The notes under the pieces were generated by a model. It was not told the DNA's origin, searched no databases, and saw only the letters and a program-made list of their open reading frames with translations. 64,000 nucleotides of DNA from Lysobacteraceae bacterium P. GTDB taxonomy: Bacteria; Pseudomonadota; Gammaproteobacteria; Xanthomonadales; Xanthomonadaceae. Shown here one piece after another: positions 1 through 10,954 of this stretch. Position numbers and translations under genes: made by a program. Each line of letters begins with the position of its first letter. Within the stretch, counting starts at the first letter, position 1. The stretch is from positions 1 to 64,000 of the forward strand of contig SCOX01000004.1 of NCBI GenBank assembly GCA_005503055.1, read 5' to 3'.

Positions 1-475
1 GACCCGCCGAACGCCCGGCCATGGATGGCCGGGCCGGGCGATCCGGAGCCTATGCGTATCGCCATGGACGGCATCCGACGCGATCCGAAGATGGTTGCGG
101 CATGCCGCGCGACCCGCCGAACGCCCGGCCATGGATGGCCGGGCCGGGCGATCCGGAGCCTATGCGTATCGCCATGGACGGCATCCGACGCGATCCGAAG
201 ATGGTTGCGGCATGCCGCGCGACGCGCCGAACGCCCGGCCATGGATGGCCGGGCCGGGCGATCCGGAGCCTATGCGTATCGCCATGGACGGCATCCGCGA
301 TCCGAAGATGGTTGCGGCATGCCGCGCAACCGCCGAACGTCCGGCCATGGATGGCCGGGCCGGGCGATCCGGAGCCCATGCGTGACGACATGGATGACAT
401 CCGACGCGATCCGAAGCTGATTGCGCGGCATCGCCGCGCGAGCCCGTCGAATCCGGGCCAAGGCTGGCCCGGCAG
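1..475. repeat. 110-bp tandem repeat (minisatellite), at least four units, open at left edge
   Basis: Near-identical units lie head to tail at 1-110, 111-220, 221-327 (3 bp shorter) and 328-439 (more diverged), followed by a decayed fragment to about 475. The array probably continues left of the window. Each unit holds GGCCATGGATGGCC and the perfect palindrome GCGGCATGCCGC. The period is not a multiple of three, so each copy shifts the reading frame, and long stop-free frames exist on both strands. I therefore treat it as non-coding repeat DNA 3' of the kinase gene. Divergence increases toward the kinase, as expected of an array edge. This covers the gene-free stretch 1-529. Confidence 0.9.
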
Positions 476-529
476 ACGTAGCTGAGGTCGGGTCAGGCCC
501 CAGCGCCCCCGCTCGACACCGCGCGTGTC

Positions 530-2533
530 TCAGCGCTCGCGCACGAGACGGAAGCCGACGTCGTCGTAGCCGCGCATCGCCAGGAGCGTGCGCTGCGCCT
601 CGTGGCTGCGCCAGGAACCGCCGGTGACCTGGCGTTGCTGGCAATTCTGACCGCAGTCGCGCAGCCAAAGCGACACGGCGCGCCCGTCGATGTTCACCGG
701 CGTCTGCGCGATCTCCTCGGCGCTGGGCAGGCGGTAACGGCGGCCCGTCTGCGCGCTGTACCAGTGCGCGTACGCCTGCGCGTCCTCGAGGGAAATGCAC
801 ACCACCGGATCGTTCTCGTCCTGGCGGAAGCCGGGCGACTGCCAGTCGCGCGGATCCAGCACGCGCAGCAGCGAAGCGCGTTCGCGACACAAGGCCGGCG
901 AACGCCCGTTCGACGCGGCGAAGCGGGCGTACTCGCGACGACTGACCGGACGTGGCGTCAGCGCGACGCTGATCTTGGCGCTGCTCTGCGAGGCCGTATT
1001 GAGCGTGGCGCCACGTGCCAAGCCTTTGGGCAGAGTCTTGGCCCGGGCCAGCAGGCGCGGGTCGAGCTTGCGTGGCAGCTGAAGTTGTTCGGCCAGTGCG
1101 GTGAGGCGCGGAATGTCGGCGGCATCGCGACGGCTCACGGCCAGTTGCAGGCGTGCATCGAGCGCCTTGCCCGCTGCCTCGCGCAACTGCTGCTGCGCCT
1201 TGGAATTGGCGGTGCCGGTCTGTTGGCCCAGCGCGTTCGCGCGCGCGGCGAGTTCTCCGGCGCGCTCATCCTTGCCGTCCTTCACCGCGCGCGTGATTTG
1301 CTCGGAAAAGGCCGCGGTGAGTTGGTCGATGGCGGCCGCGACGTCCGGATGGGTGCTGTCGGTGTGCCAGGCCAGCAGCACGCTGTCGAACGCGTTGGCA
1401 TCCTTGGGTTCGGTCAGGCGGCCACGGGCGATCTGCTGGCGCGCATCCTCGAGCGCATGCTGCAGCGGCGCTTCGGGCAATGGCTGAAGCATCGCGGCCG
1501 TCGGGTCGACCGACGGCGTTGCTTGGGGCGAGGTGACGATCGGCATCGTCGTCGCGGGCTTGGGCTCGTCGTCGCGGCCCATGCTGAAGGCGAGTACGAC
1601 CAACGTCACGGCGGTTACGCCCAGCGTGGCCCATACCGGCATCGCCCAGCGCTGGGTCGGGCGCAGGCGTTGCAGCACTTCCACCGCACCCGTCCACGGC
1701 TTGCGCTGCTGCACCGCGCGAATCGCATTGGCCATCTGCGCCGCGTCCTGGAAACGGTGCGCGGCCTGCTTCGACAGCGCGCGATTCATGAAGCGCTGCC
1801 AATGGCGAAGGTGCTGCGGAACTTTGGGGATCGGATCCTGCGCGTGCATCACCGCCATCGACAGCGCGTCGGCGGCTTCGAAAGGCAGCCGCCCGGTGAG
1901 CATTTCCCACAGCAGCACGCCCAGGCTGTACAGATCCGCGCGGCCGTCGACGTCTTCGCCGCGCGCCTGTTCGGGCGCCATGTACGCGGTGCTTCCGACC
2001 GCGAGGCCGGCCGTGGTCACGCGTGGGCCGAAGCCGCGGCGCAGCGCGATGCCGAAATCGGCGAGCAGCACGCGTTCGCCTTCGTCGAACAGGACGTTCT
2101 CGGCCTTGACGTCGCGGTGCACGACGCCGCGCGCATGCGCGTAGTCCAGCGCCTGCAGCAGCGTCAGTGCGATCTCGATCGCGCGCGGTTCGTCGCGGCT
2201 CAGATCGCGCTGGCCCAGATGGCCGCGCGGCAGGTACGGCATCGCGTAGTACGGCAGGCCATCGAACGTGCGGCCGACTTCGTGGATGCCGACGATGTTG
2301 GGATGTTCCAGGCGCGCGATCGTGCGCACTTCGTTCTCGAAGCGGCGACGGCTGACTTCATCTGCCAGCGCGAGAGGCAGCATTACCTTGATCGCCACCT
2401 CGCGCGCGAGCGCAAGCTGGTGACCCAGGTACACGGTCGACATGCCGCCGTGGTTGATCACCTTGTGCAGGCGATAACCGGCGATCTCCGGCAATGGCGA
2501 TGCGTTGTCGTTGTTGCCTGCAGAACCGGACAT
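530..2533 (-). CDS. Transmembrane Ser/Thr protein kinase with C-terminal FGE/SUMF1-like domain
   Basis: 667 residues. The kinase domain (about 20-275) shows a Gly-rich loop variant INHGGMSTVY, VAIKV with Lys49, Glu68 of helix C, the catalytic loop HRDVKAEN (Asp141), DFG (159-161) and APE (186-188), so it should be an active Hanks-type kinase. One hydrophobic span (about 297-318) follows, then a Gln/Ala-rich helical linker. The end (about 525-667) resembles the formylglycine-generating enzyme fold: PVVCISLEDAQAYAHW, YRLPSAEE, VTGGSW and GFRLVR. No cysteine lies in the last segment before GFR, where true FGEs keep catalytic ones, so this part is probably a binding or sensing domain rather than an oxidase. 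Predicted topology is kinase inside, FGE-like domain in the periplasm. Start ATG at 2533. Confidence 0.88.
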   Translation of the reverse strand: MSGSAGNNDNASPLPEIAGYRLHKVINHGGMSTVYLGHQLALAREVAIKVMLPLALADEVSRRRFENEVRTIARLEHPNIVGIHEVGRTFDGLPYYAMPYLPRGHLGQRDLSRDEPRAIEIALTLLQALDYAHARGVVHRDVKAENVLFDEGERVLLADFGIALRRGFGPRVTTAGLAVGSTAYMAPEQARGEDVDGRADLYSLGVLLWEMLTGRLPFEAADALSMAVMHAQDPIPKVPQHLRHWQRFMNRALSKQAAHRFQDAAQMANAIRAVQQRKPWTGAVEVLQRLRPTQRWAMPVWATLGVTAVTLVVLAFSMGRDDEPKPATTMPIVTSPQATPSVDPTAAMLQPLPEAPLQHALEDARQQIARGRLTEPKDANAFDSVLLAWHTDSTHPDVAAAIDQLTAAFSEQITRAVKDGKDERAGELAARANALGQQTGTANSKAQQQLREAAGKALDARLQLAVSRRDAADIPRLTALAEQLQLPRKLDPRLLARAKTLPKGLARGATLNTASQSSAKISVALTPRPVSRREYARFAASNGRSPALCRERASLLRVLDPRDWQSPGFRQDENDPVVCISLEDAQAYAHWYSAQTGRRYRLPSAEEIAQTPVNIDGRAVSLWLRDCGQNCQQRQVTGGSWRSHEAQRTLLAMRGYDDVGFRLVRER

Positions 2534-2683
2534 CGCGGCCCCCTGTCGCGAAGCAGGAGCATACGCCTAGAGAGGGGAAGCTCACAGCGCGCCTGTCACA
2601 ACAACGATGTGCGCACGATCGTTGATTCAGCGTGATGACGCGCAGCGTCAGTTTCTGTCGGAAATGGCTGTTTTTAGGGCACT

Positions 2684-3166
2684 TTACGCCGTCGGAGAGA
2701 AGCCGTTGGCGTCCTCGCGGTGTGCGGGCTTGCGACGCACGTAAAGCTGCTTGCGCACACGCGCGACGACTTCGCCTGTGGCGTCGGTGATATCGGTGTC
2801 AAACCAGCGCAGTGCCTTGTCGCCGTCCGCGGTGGCCGCGCGCAGTTCGTCGAGCACCTCGTCGCGCAGGCGGAAATCGGCATGCACGGTGCCGCGACCG
2901 GGCTTCACGAATTCGATCTCGCCGGCCTTGTCCCAGACCCAGTACTCGCGGCCGAGGGCATTCATCGCCAGCAGCATCCAGAACGGATCGGTCATGGAGA
3001 ACAGGCTGCCGCCGAAGTGGGTGCCGACGTAGTTGCGGTTCCAGGGGCGCATGCGCAGCTCGACGTGCGCGTGGCGATAGTCGGCGGAGATCTGCGTGAC
3101 GTGGATGCCGCTGAAGAGAAACGGCGGCCAGACGTTGAGGCCGCGGCGCAGGACACTGGCTTTCAT
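2684..3166 (-). CDS. DUF4442 hotdog-fold protein, putative thioesterase
   Basis: 160 residues. The central stretch MRPWNRNYVGTHFGGSLFSMTDPFWMLL is typical of the DUF4442/YiiD C-terminal hotdog family, which is related to acyl-CoA thioesterases. The GTHFGGSLF part matches the hotdog helix that cradles the acyl chain. It is followed by antiparallel strand-like segments ending near KQLYVRRKP. The substrate is unknown and no neighbour points to one. It lies on the minus strand 105 nt downstream of the thioredoxin gene and 150 nt upstream of the kinase gene. I see no clear ribosome binding site before the ATG at 3166. Family assignment is good; enzymatic activity is inferred. Confidence 0.8.
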   Translation of the reverse strand: MKASVLRRGLNVWPPFLFSGIHVTQISADYRHAHVELRMRPWNRNYVGTHFGGSLFSMTDPFWMLLAMNALGREYWVWDKAGEIEFVKPGRGTVHADFRLRDEVLDELRAATADGDKALRWFDTDITDATGEVVARVRKQLYVRRKPAHREDANGFSPTA

Positions 3167-3271
3167 TCGGACGGGAAAGGCGAGGGGGGCGCACAGCCTG
3201 CCATACGGATGCGTACGTTTTCCACCCCGGCAGGCGGTGCCCGCGAAACGGGAGCACCGCCCGCATCCGGC

Positions 3272-4144
3272 TCAGAACAGCAGGGACGCCATCTTCCGGC
3301 GACAGCGGCCGACCAGGTCCTCGTCCTCGACCACGCGGAAGGCGTCGATCAGTGCCTTGCGCGGCAGGCCATCTTCGTAATTACGATCGCGGCGGAGCAT
3401 TTCCAGGAACTGCTCCAGCCCCGCCTCGGCATCTCCCTCGACCAGGCGCAGCGTGCCGAACAGGTGCCGGGCGCGAAGGTCGTCCGGGTTGCCGGCGATG
3501 GCCGCTTCCAGCACCTGCGCGGCCGGCGCGTCCTTCAGGACGGCCGCGAACTGCAGGTGCGAGCGCGCACGTTGGGCGCGGTCGTCGGTGGCCAGGTTGG
3601 CGGGCAGGGCATCGAGCAGTTGCTCGGCTTCCTGCGCGGCGCCGGTGCGCAGCAGCGCCAGCGCGAGGTCGAGCTTGAGTTCGGCGTTGTCGGGCGCGGC
3701 GTCGGATTCGTGGCGCAGGCGCACCACTTCGGCATGCGGATCGAGGGGTTCGGCGGCTTCCGGGGCGGCCTCCGGCTCGTCGGCCGCGGCGGGCTCGACG
3801 CCGTGATGGGTCAGGAATTCACGCAGCTGGCCCTCGGGAAGCGCGCCGGGGAAACCATCGACCAGCTGCCCGTCCTTCACCAGGAACACGGTCGGGATCG
3901 AACGCACCTGGAAGGCGCCCGCGAGCTGTGGCTCCTTGTCCACGTCGACCTTCGCCAGGCGAAACGCGCCGTTGTAGTCGGCGGCCAGTTTCTCCAGGAT
4001 CGGCCCCAGCGTCTTGCACGGCCCGCACCATTCGGCCCAGAAATCCACCAGCACCGGCGTCTGCAGCGATTTCTGCAGCACTTCGGTCTCGAAGTTGTCG
4101 GCGGTGGCATCGAAAACGTGGGCGGAAGCGGTGTCGGCTGTCAT
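3272..4144 (-). CDS. cnoX: Thioredoxin-TPR chaperedoxin CnoX/YbbN family
   Basis: 290 residues. The thioredoxin domain occupies about 8-115 with the redox site WCGPC (Cys40, Cys43), cis-proline context RSIPTVFLV and FPGALPEGQL. The second half (about 150-290) is helical with TPR-like repeats, for example LKLDLALALLRTGAAQEAEQLLDALP and DLRARHLFGTLRLVEGDAEAGLEQFL. This two-part build is that of CnoX (YbbN), which protects proteins from over-oxidation and hands them to GroEL/ES. E. coli CnoX has lost its first active-site cysteine; this one keeps both, as in Caulobacter, so it may also act as a disulfide reductase. Start ATG at 4144. Confidence 0.9.
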   Translation of the reverse strand: MTADTASAHVFDATADNFETEVLQKSLQTPVLVDFWAEWCGPCKTLGPILEKLAADYNGAFRLAKVDVDKEPQLAGAFQVRSIPTVFLVKDGQLVDGFPGALPEGQLREFLTHHGVEPAAADEPEAAPEAAEPLDPHAEVVRLRHESDAAPDNAELKLDLALALLRTGAAQEAEQLLDALPANLATDDRAQRARSHLQFAAVLKDAPAAQVLEAAIAGNPDDLRARHLFGTLRLVEGDAEAGLEQFLEMLRRDRNYEDGLPRKALIDAFRVVEDEDLVGRCRRKMASLLF

Positions 4145-4270
4145 CGGCGGGGCTCGTTCGGTAATGCTCGGAAGATGGGGGCGGCCCGCGGGCCTGCCAA
4201 GCGGTCGGCTGGACGCGGGGTCGTCACGCTAGCATGGCGCGATGAGCACGCCGCCCGTGAGCAACCCGCT

Positions 4271-4879
4271 GTGAGTCGACCCTTCCCGCCGCGTACCGCA
4301 TCGTTCGATCGCCTCGCCGGCTGGCTGGCCGCGGCGTGCTGCCTGGCCGCGGCGCTGGGAGTCCCCGCGGCGCTGCCCGTGTACTCGCACGCGCAGCATC
4401 CGTTGGGACTGCTCGGTGCCCCGGGTGTTCCGGGCGCGATGCTGTTCAACCTGGCCGGATTCGTGGTGCCGGGAGTGCTGGCGGCGTGGGTGTTCGTGCG
4501 GCTTCGCGGACGACTGCCCGAATCCGCGGGCAGGGTGGCGGGAATCGGTTGCTGGATGTTGGCGATCTCGGCGCTGGCGTTCGCGGCGCAGGGGCTGTGG
4601 CGGCTGGACCCGGCCGATCTGGACGGTCCCATCAGCCAGCGCCATGCCACGGCGTGGCTGCTGTGGTGGCTGGCGTTCGCGGCCGGCGCCTTCCTGCTGG
4701 GGTTCGGATTGCGCCACGAGGGCGCCTGGCGACGCGTGACGGCGGCCTTCGTCGTGGCCGGCGTGCTGGCGATCGTGCTCAATGCGCTGCCGTCGGCCGT
4801 GCTGGCCGGCCCGATCGCGCAACGCGTGCTGCTGCTGGTGTGGCTGGCGTGCGTGGTGATCGCGTCGAGGTCGCACTGA
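4271..4879 (+). CDS. DUF998-like integral membrane protein
   Basis: About 202 residues from the GTG at 4271. Roughly six hydrophobic segments can be read (for example LAGWLAAACCLAAALGVPAAL, AMLFNLAGFVVPGVLAAWVFV, IGCWMLAISALAFAAQGLW, WLLWWLAFAAGAFLLGFGL, VTAAFVVAGVLAIVLNAL and QRVLLLVWLACVVIA). The GCWML, QGLW and HATAW features recall DUF998 proteins, whose role is unknown. The frame stays open far upstream, but only this GTG precedes the first membrane span closely. The upstream ATG at 4242 opens a ten-codon ORF in another frame that ends across this start. Downstream it converges with the amidohydrolase gene, 22 bp apart. Confidence 0.7.
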   Translation: MSRPFPPRTASFDRLAGWLAAACCLAAALGVPAALPVYSHAQHPLGLLGAPGVPGAMLFNLAGFVVPGVLAAWVFVRLRGRLPESAGRVAGIGCWMLAISALAFAAQGLWRLDPADLDGPISQRHATAWLLWWLAFAAGAFLLGFGLRHEGAWRRVTAAFVVAGVLAIVLNALPSAVLAGPIAQRVLLLVWLACVVIASRSH

Positions 4880-4901
4880 GGCGACCCCGACGCGCGCTGC
4901 G

Positions 4902-6215
4902 TCAGGCTTCCGGCGAACGGTAGACCGTGCCGTCCTTCATCACGAAGTCCACCTTCATCACCTGCTGGATGTCCTGCAGCGGATCGCCCGGCACGGCGAC
5001 GATGTCGGCGCGCTTGCCCACTTCGATCACGCCCTGGTCGTCCACGCCCAGCACTTCGGCGGCGCGGATCGTCGCCGCCTGGAAAGCGACCGGCGCCGGA
5101 ATTCCCGCTTCGACCATGTAGATGAACTCGCGCGCGTTGTCGCCGTGCGGGCCCACGCCCATGTCGGTGCCGAAAGCGATCTTGACGCCGTTCTTGTACG
5201 CCTTGCCGGCGGTGTCCTGGATCAGCGCGCCGATGCGCTGCGCCTTCGGGCGCACGACATCGGGGAAATAACCGTCGATCTTCGCCTTGTCGGCGACGAA
5301 GCGGCCCGCGTAGATGGTCGGCACGTACCAGGTGCCGTGCTGCTTCATGAGCTTCATCACGTCATCGCTCATGTAGGTGCCGTGTTCGATCGACGTCACG
5401 CCGCCGAGCACCGCGCGCTTCATGCCTTCTTCGCCGTGCGCGTGCGCCGCGACGCGATAGCCGTAGTCCTTCGCCGTGTCGACGATGGCCTTGACTTCCT
5501 CGACGGTGAACTGCGGTGCATCGCCCGACTTGGCGTACGAAAGCACGCCGCCGGTCGCGGTGATCTTGATGACGTCGCTGCCTTCTTTGTAGCGCTGGCG
5601 CACGGCCTGGCGGGCGTCGTCGATGGAGTTGATGACGCCTTCGGTCGGGCCGGGCGGGCCGATCAGGTGAGAGAGCGCGTCGTTGTAGCCGTTGGTGGGA
5701 TCGGCATGGCCGCCGGTGGTGGCGATGGACTTGCCGGCCGCCCAGATGCGCGGGCCGTCGACCAGGCCCTGGTTGATCGCGTCGCGCAGGTGCGGGCTCA
5801 CTTCGCCGCCGAGGTCGCGCACGCTGGTGAAACCGGCCATCAGCGTCTTGTTCGCGTAGTCCACGGAACGGAAGGCGTAATCCACCTCATCCAGGCGGAA
5901 GCCTTCGGAATAGCTTTGCGGGCTGGACTGGCTGCCCAGGTGCACGTGCAGGTCGGTCCAGCCGGGCATGCAGGTGTGGCCGCTCAGGTCGACGCGCGTG
6001 GCGCCGGCGACGTCCGCGGCGGTGCCGCCAACGACCTGTTCGATCTTCCCCTGCCGCACGATCAGCGTCTGCGGGCCGGTGAGCTTGCCGGTGCGGGCAT
6101 CGAATACCTGGCCGCACTGGAGCGCCTGCGGCGCGTCCTTGGCCGAATCGGCCGCGGCATGGACTGGAACACTGGCCATCGCGGCCACAAGTGCAAGGCT
6201 GAGCGGCTTCAACAC
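4902..6215 (-). CDS. Secreted metal-dependent amidohydrolase
   Basis: 437 residues from the GTG at 6215, chosen because AAGGGGA lies 7-12 nt before it and a signal peptide follows at once (LKPLSLALVAAMASVPVHAAADSA). The mature part has an amidohydrolase (imidazolonepropionase/prolidase-like) TIM barrel with the metal-site order GWTDLHVHLG, then VAAHAHGEEG, SIEHGTY and AFGTDMG (the last with the catalytic Asp). The carboxylated lysine candidate lies in SDVIKITATGG. Close relatives act on dipeptides or cyclic imides in the periplasm; the substrate here cannot be read from sequence. The gene ends 22 bp from the convergent DUF998 gene and is divergent from leuS. Confidence 0.85.
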   Translation of the reverse strand: MLKPLSLALVAAMASVPVHAAADSAKDAPQALQCGQVFDARTGKLTGPQTLIVRQGKIEQVVGGTAADVAGATRVDLSGHTCMPGWTDLHVHLGSQSSPQSYSEGFRLDEVDYAFRSVDYANKTLMAGFTSVRDLGGEVSPHLRDAINQGLVDGPRIWAAGKSIATTGGHADPTNGYNDALSHLIGPPGPTEGVINSIDDARQAVRQRYKEGSDVIKITATGGVLSYAKSGDAPQFTVEEVKAIVDTAKDYGYRVAAHAHGEEGMKRAVLGGVTSIEHGTYMSDDVMKLMKQHGTWYVPTIYAGRFVADKAKIDGYFPDVVRPKAQRIGALIQDTAGKAYKNGVKIAFGTDMGVGPHGDNAREFIYMVEAGIPAPVAFQAATIRAAEVLGVDDQGVIEVGKRADIVAVPGDPLQDIQQVMKVDFVMKDGTVYRSPEA

Positions 6216-6258
6216 GTACGACTCCCCTTCGGTTCTATCCCCTGGAACGCCCGATTGA

Positions 6259-9135
<2,877 letters not shown>

Positions 9136-9338
9136 GTTGCCTGTGGCGGACTGCCCCCAAAGTTTGCCCGCGAACCTTGGGCCTCACGCCTCTGTGCCAC
9201 ACCCGCCCGTTCGCGCCATTGGCGCGAACCGCCCCCGACTCAGGGGCGGGGGCAAAAGCGGCTTGCGTCAGGCATTCACTGAATGGCAGCGGGGCGTTCG
9301 CTATTGATGCCTCACCACGCCTCGTCCAGACTTCCCGC

Positions 9339-9887
9339 ATGACCCCTCGCTCCCTGTTCAAGCGCGCCATCCCCGTCGCCCTCGTGCTGGCCCTGTCTGC
9401 CTGCGGGTTCCACCTGCGCAGCGCGCTGGTGCTGCCGCCGGACCTCGGGCCCGTGCGCGTGGTGTCCGTGGACCGGTACAGCCCGCTCGCCGAATCGCTG
9501 GCGCAGGCACTGACCCGTGCCGGTGCCGTGCCGGCCACGGACGAGACGACCGACGCCACCGTGCTCGACCTGATGGGCGAACAGTGGGGCGATCGCCCGA
9601 TCAGCCTGGACGAACTCGGCCGCGCGCAGGAGTTCTCGCTGCGCTATGCGGTGACGTTCGAGCTGCGCAGGGGCGACGGCACCACGCTGGTGCCGCGCCA
9701 GACGATCGAACTTGCGCGCGACTACGTGTCCAATCCGGTGCAGGCCATCGGCACCGAGGGCGAGCGCGAGATCCTGCAGATCGAAATGCGCCGCGAGATG
9801 GTCGCCTCCGTGTTGCGCCGACTGGATGCCGTTGCGCGCCGCGCTTCGACGGCCGCCGCGCCCGCCGCGGGCGCGTCCACGCCCTGA
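9339..9887 (+). CDS. lptE: LPS-assembly lipoprotein LptE
   Basis: 182 residues. A lipoprotein signal with lipobox LSAC (Cys22) is followed by GFHLRSALVLPPDLGPVRV, the characteristic LptE/RlpB opening. The protein plugs the LptD barrel in the outer membrane and helps deliver LPS to the cell surface. Strand-like segments (VTFELRRGDG, LVPRQTIELARDY) and a C-terminal helix (ILQIEMRREMVASVLRRLDAV) fit the family. It lies between leuS and holA, as in E. coli, but 203 bp after leuS. The TGA overlaps the holA ATG by one base (TGATG), so the two are probably translationally coupled. Confidence 0.92.
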   Translation: MTPRSLFKRAIPVALVLALSACGFHLRSALVLPPDLGPVRVVSVDRYSPLAESLAQALTRAGAVPATDETTDATVLDLMGEQWGDRPISLDELGRAQEFSLRYAVTFELRRGDGTTLVPRQTIELARDYVSNPVQAIGTEGEREILQIEMRREMVASVLRRLDAVARRASTAAAPAAGASTP

Positions 9888-10954
9888 TGGAACTGCGCCC
9901 GGAGCAACTCGTCGCGCAGCTCGGCCTGGATCGGCCCGAACCCGCGTCGCTGCATCCGGCCTACCTGATCGCCGGTCCGGAGCCGCTGCGCGTGCTGGAA
10001 GCCGCCGACGCCGTGCGTGCCGCCGCGCGGCGGGCCGGCATCGCCGAGCGCGAAGTGTTCGAAGCCGAAGGCAATCAGCGCGAGCCGGACTGGAACGCGT
10101 TGTCCGTCACGTTCCGCGCGCCGAGCCTGTTCGCCAGCCGACGTCTGGTCGAGCTGCGCCTGCCCAGCGGCAAGCCCGGCAAGGAGGGTGCGGAGGTGAT
10201 CGCCGACTTCTGCGCGCAGCCGCCGCACGACGTGACGCTGCTCGTCACCGCCGGCGAGTGGAGCAAACAACACGGCGGCAAGTGGAGCGAAGCGATCGGT
10301 CGCATCGGCCAGATCGCCATCGCATGGCAGATCAAGCCTCATGAATTGCCCGACTGGATCGAGCGCCGCCTGCGCGCGCGCGGCCTGCGTGCCGAGCATG
10401 ACGCGGTGCAAAGCCTGGCCGAGCGCGTGGAAGGCAACCTGCTCGCGGCGGCGCAGGAAATCGACAAGCTCGCCTTGCTGTCCGACGGTCAATCGCTGGA
10501 TCGCGAACGCATGTCCGAACTGGTCGCCGATGCAGCGCGCTTCGACGTGTTCCGCCTGGTCGATGCGGCGATGAACGGTCAGGGCGCACAAGTCTCGCGC
10601 ATGCTCGCCGGCCTGCGCGCGGAAGGCGAGGCGGTGCCGGGCCTGCTCGGAATGGTCGTGATGGAACTACAGCGCGCCGCCGCACTCGCGCGCGTGCAGG
10701 CGCGCGGCGGAAACCTCGCGTCCGAATTCAAGGCGCAGCGCATCTGGGACTCGAAGCAACCGATGTACAAGCGCGCGCTGCAGCGGCACGCGGCGCCGCG
10801 TTGGGACGCCTTCGTTGCCGAAGCGGGCCGCGTCGACCGCATCGCCAAGGGCCGCATGCGCGTGGGCGAGGAGCCCGCCGATGCATGGCTGGCGCTGGAA
10901 CGCCTGCTTCTCGCCGTGGCCGAACCGCGCGCCACGCGGCTGCTCGCCGGGTGA
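9887..10954 (+). CDS. holA: DNA polymerase III delta subunit
   Basis: 355 residues. It starts with MELRPEQL, then HPAYLIAGPEPLRVLEAADAVR, the AAA+-like N-terminus of HolA. Later come SLFASRRLVELRLPSGK, the delta hallmark LPDWIERRLRARGLRAEHDAVQSLAERVEGNLLAA, and a C-terminal helical collar domain (KQPMYKRALQR). Delta is the clamp-loader wrench that opens the beta clamp. The start overlaps the lptE stop by one base and the stop overlaps the nadD start by one base (TGATG in both cases), so lptE-holA-nadD form a tightly coupled unit. Confidence 0.95.
   Translation: MELRPEQLVAQLGLDRPEPASLHPAYLIAGPEPLRVLEAADAVRAAARRAGIAEREVFEAEGNQREPDWNALSVTFRAPSLFASRRLVELRLPSGKPGKEGAEVIADFCAQPPHDVTLLVTAGEWSKQHGGKWSEAIGRIGQIAIAWQIKPHELPDWIERRLRARGLRAEHDAVQSLAERVEGNLLAAAQEIDKLALLSDGQSLDRERMSELVADAARFDVFRLVDAAMNGQGAQVSRMLAGLRAEGEAVPGLLGMVVMELQRAAALARVQARGGNLASEFKAQRIWDSKQPMYKRALQRHAAPRWDAFVAEAGRVDRIAKGRMRVGEEPADAWLALERLLLAVAEPRATRLLAG

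Noticed and set aside
1-475. The 110-bp repeats as a coding repeat protein
   Set aside because: The period shifts the frame at every unit, so no protein repeat would be kept; no start signal is visible inside the window.
602-2635. 677-codon plus-strand open frame opposite the kinase gene
   Set aside because: It mirrors the kinase codon pattern, is rich in Arg/His/Gln, and has no domain; a typical high-GC antisense shadow.
9136-9338. A small gene or tRNA between leuS and lptE
   Set aside because: Only two hairpins (9209-9229 and about 9230-9252) are seen; no cloverleaf, no T-arm sequence and no convincing reading frame.
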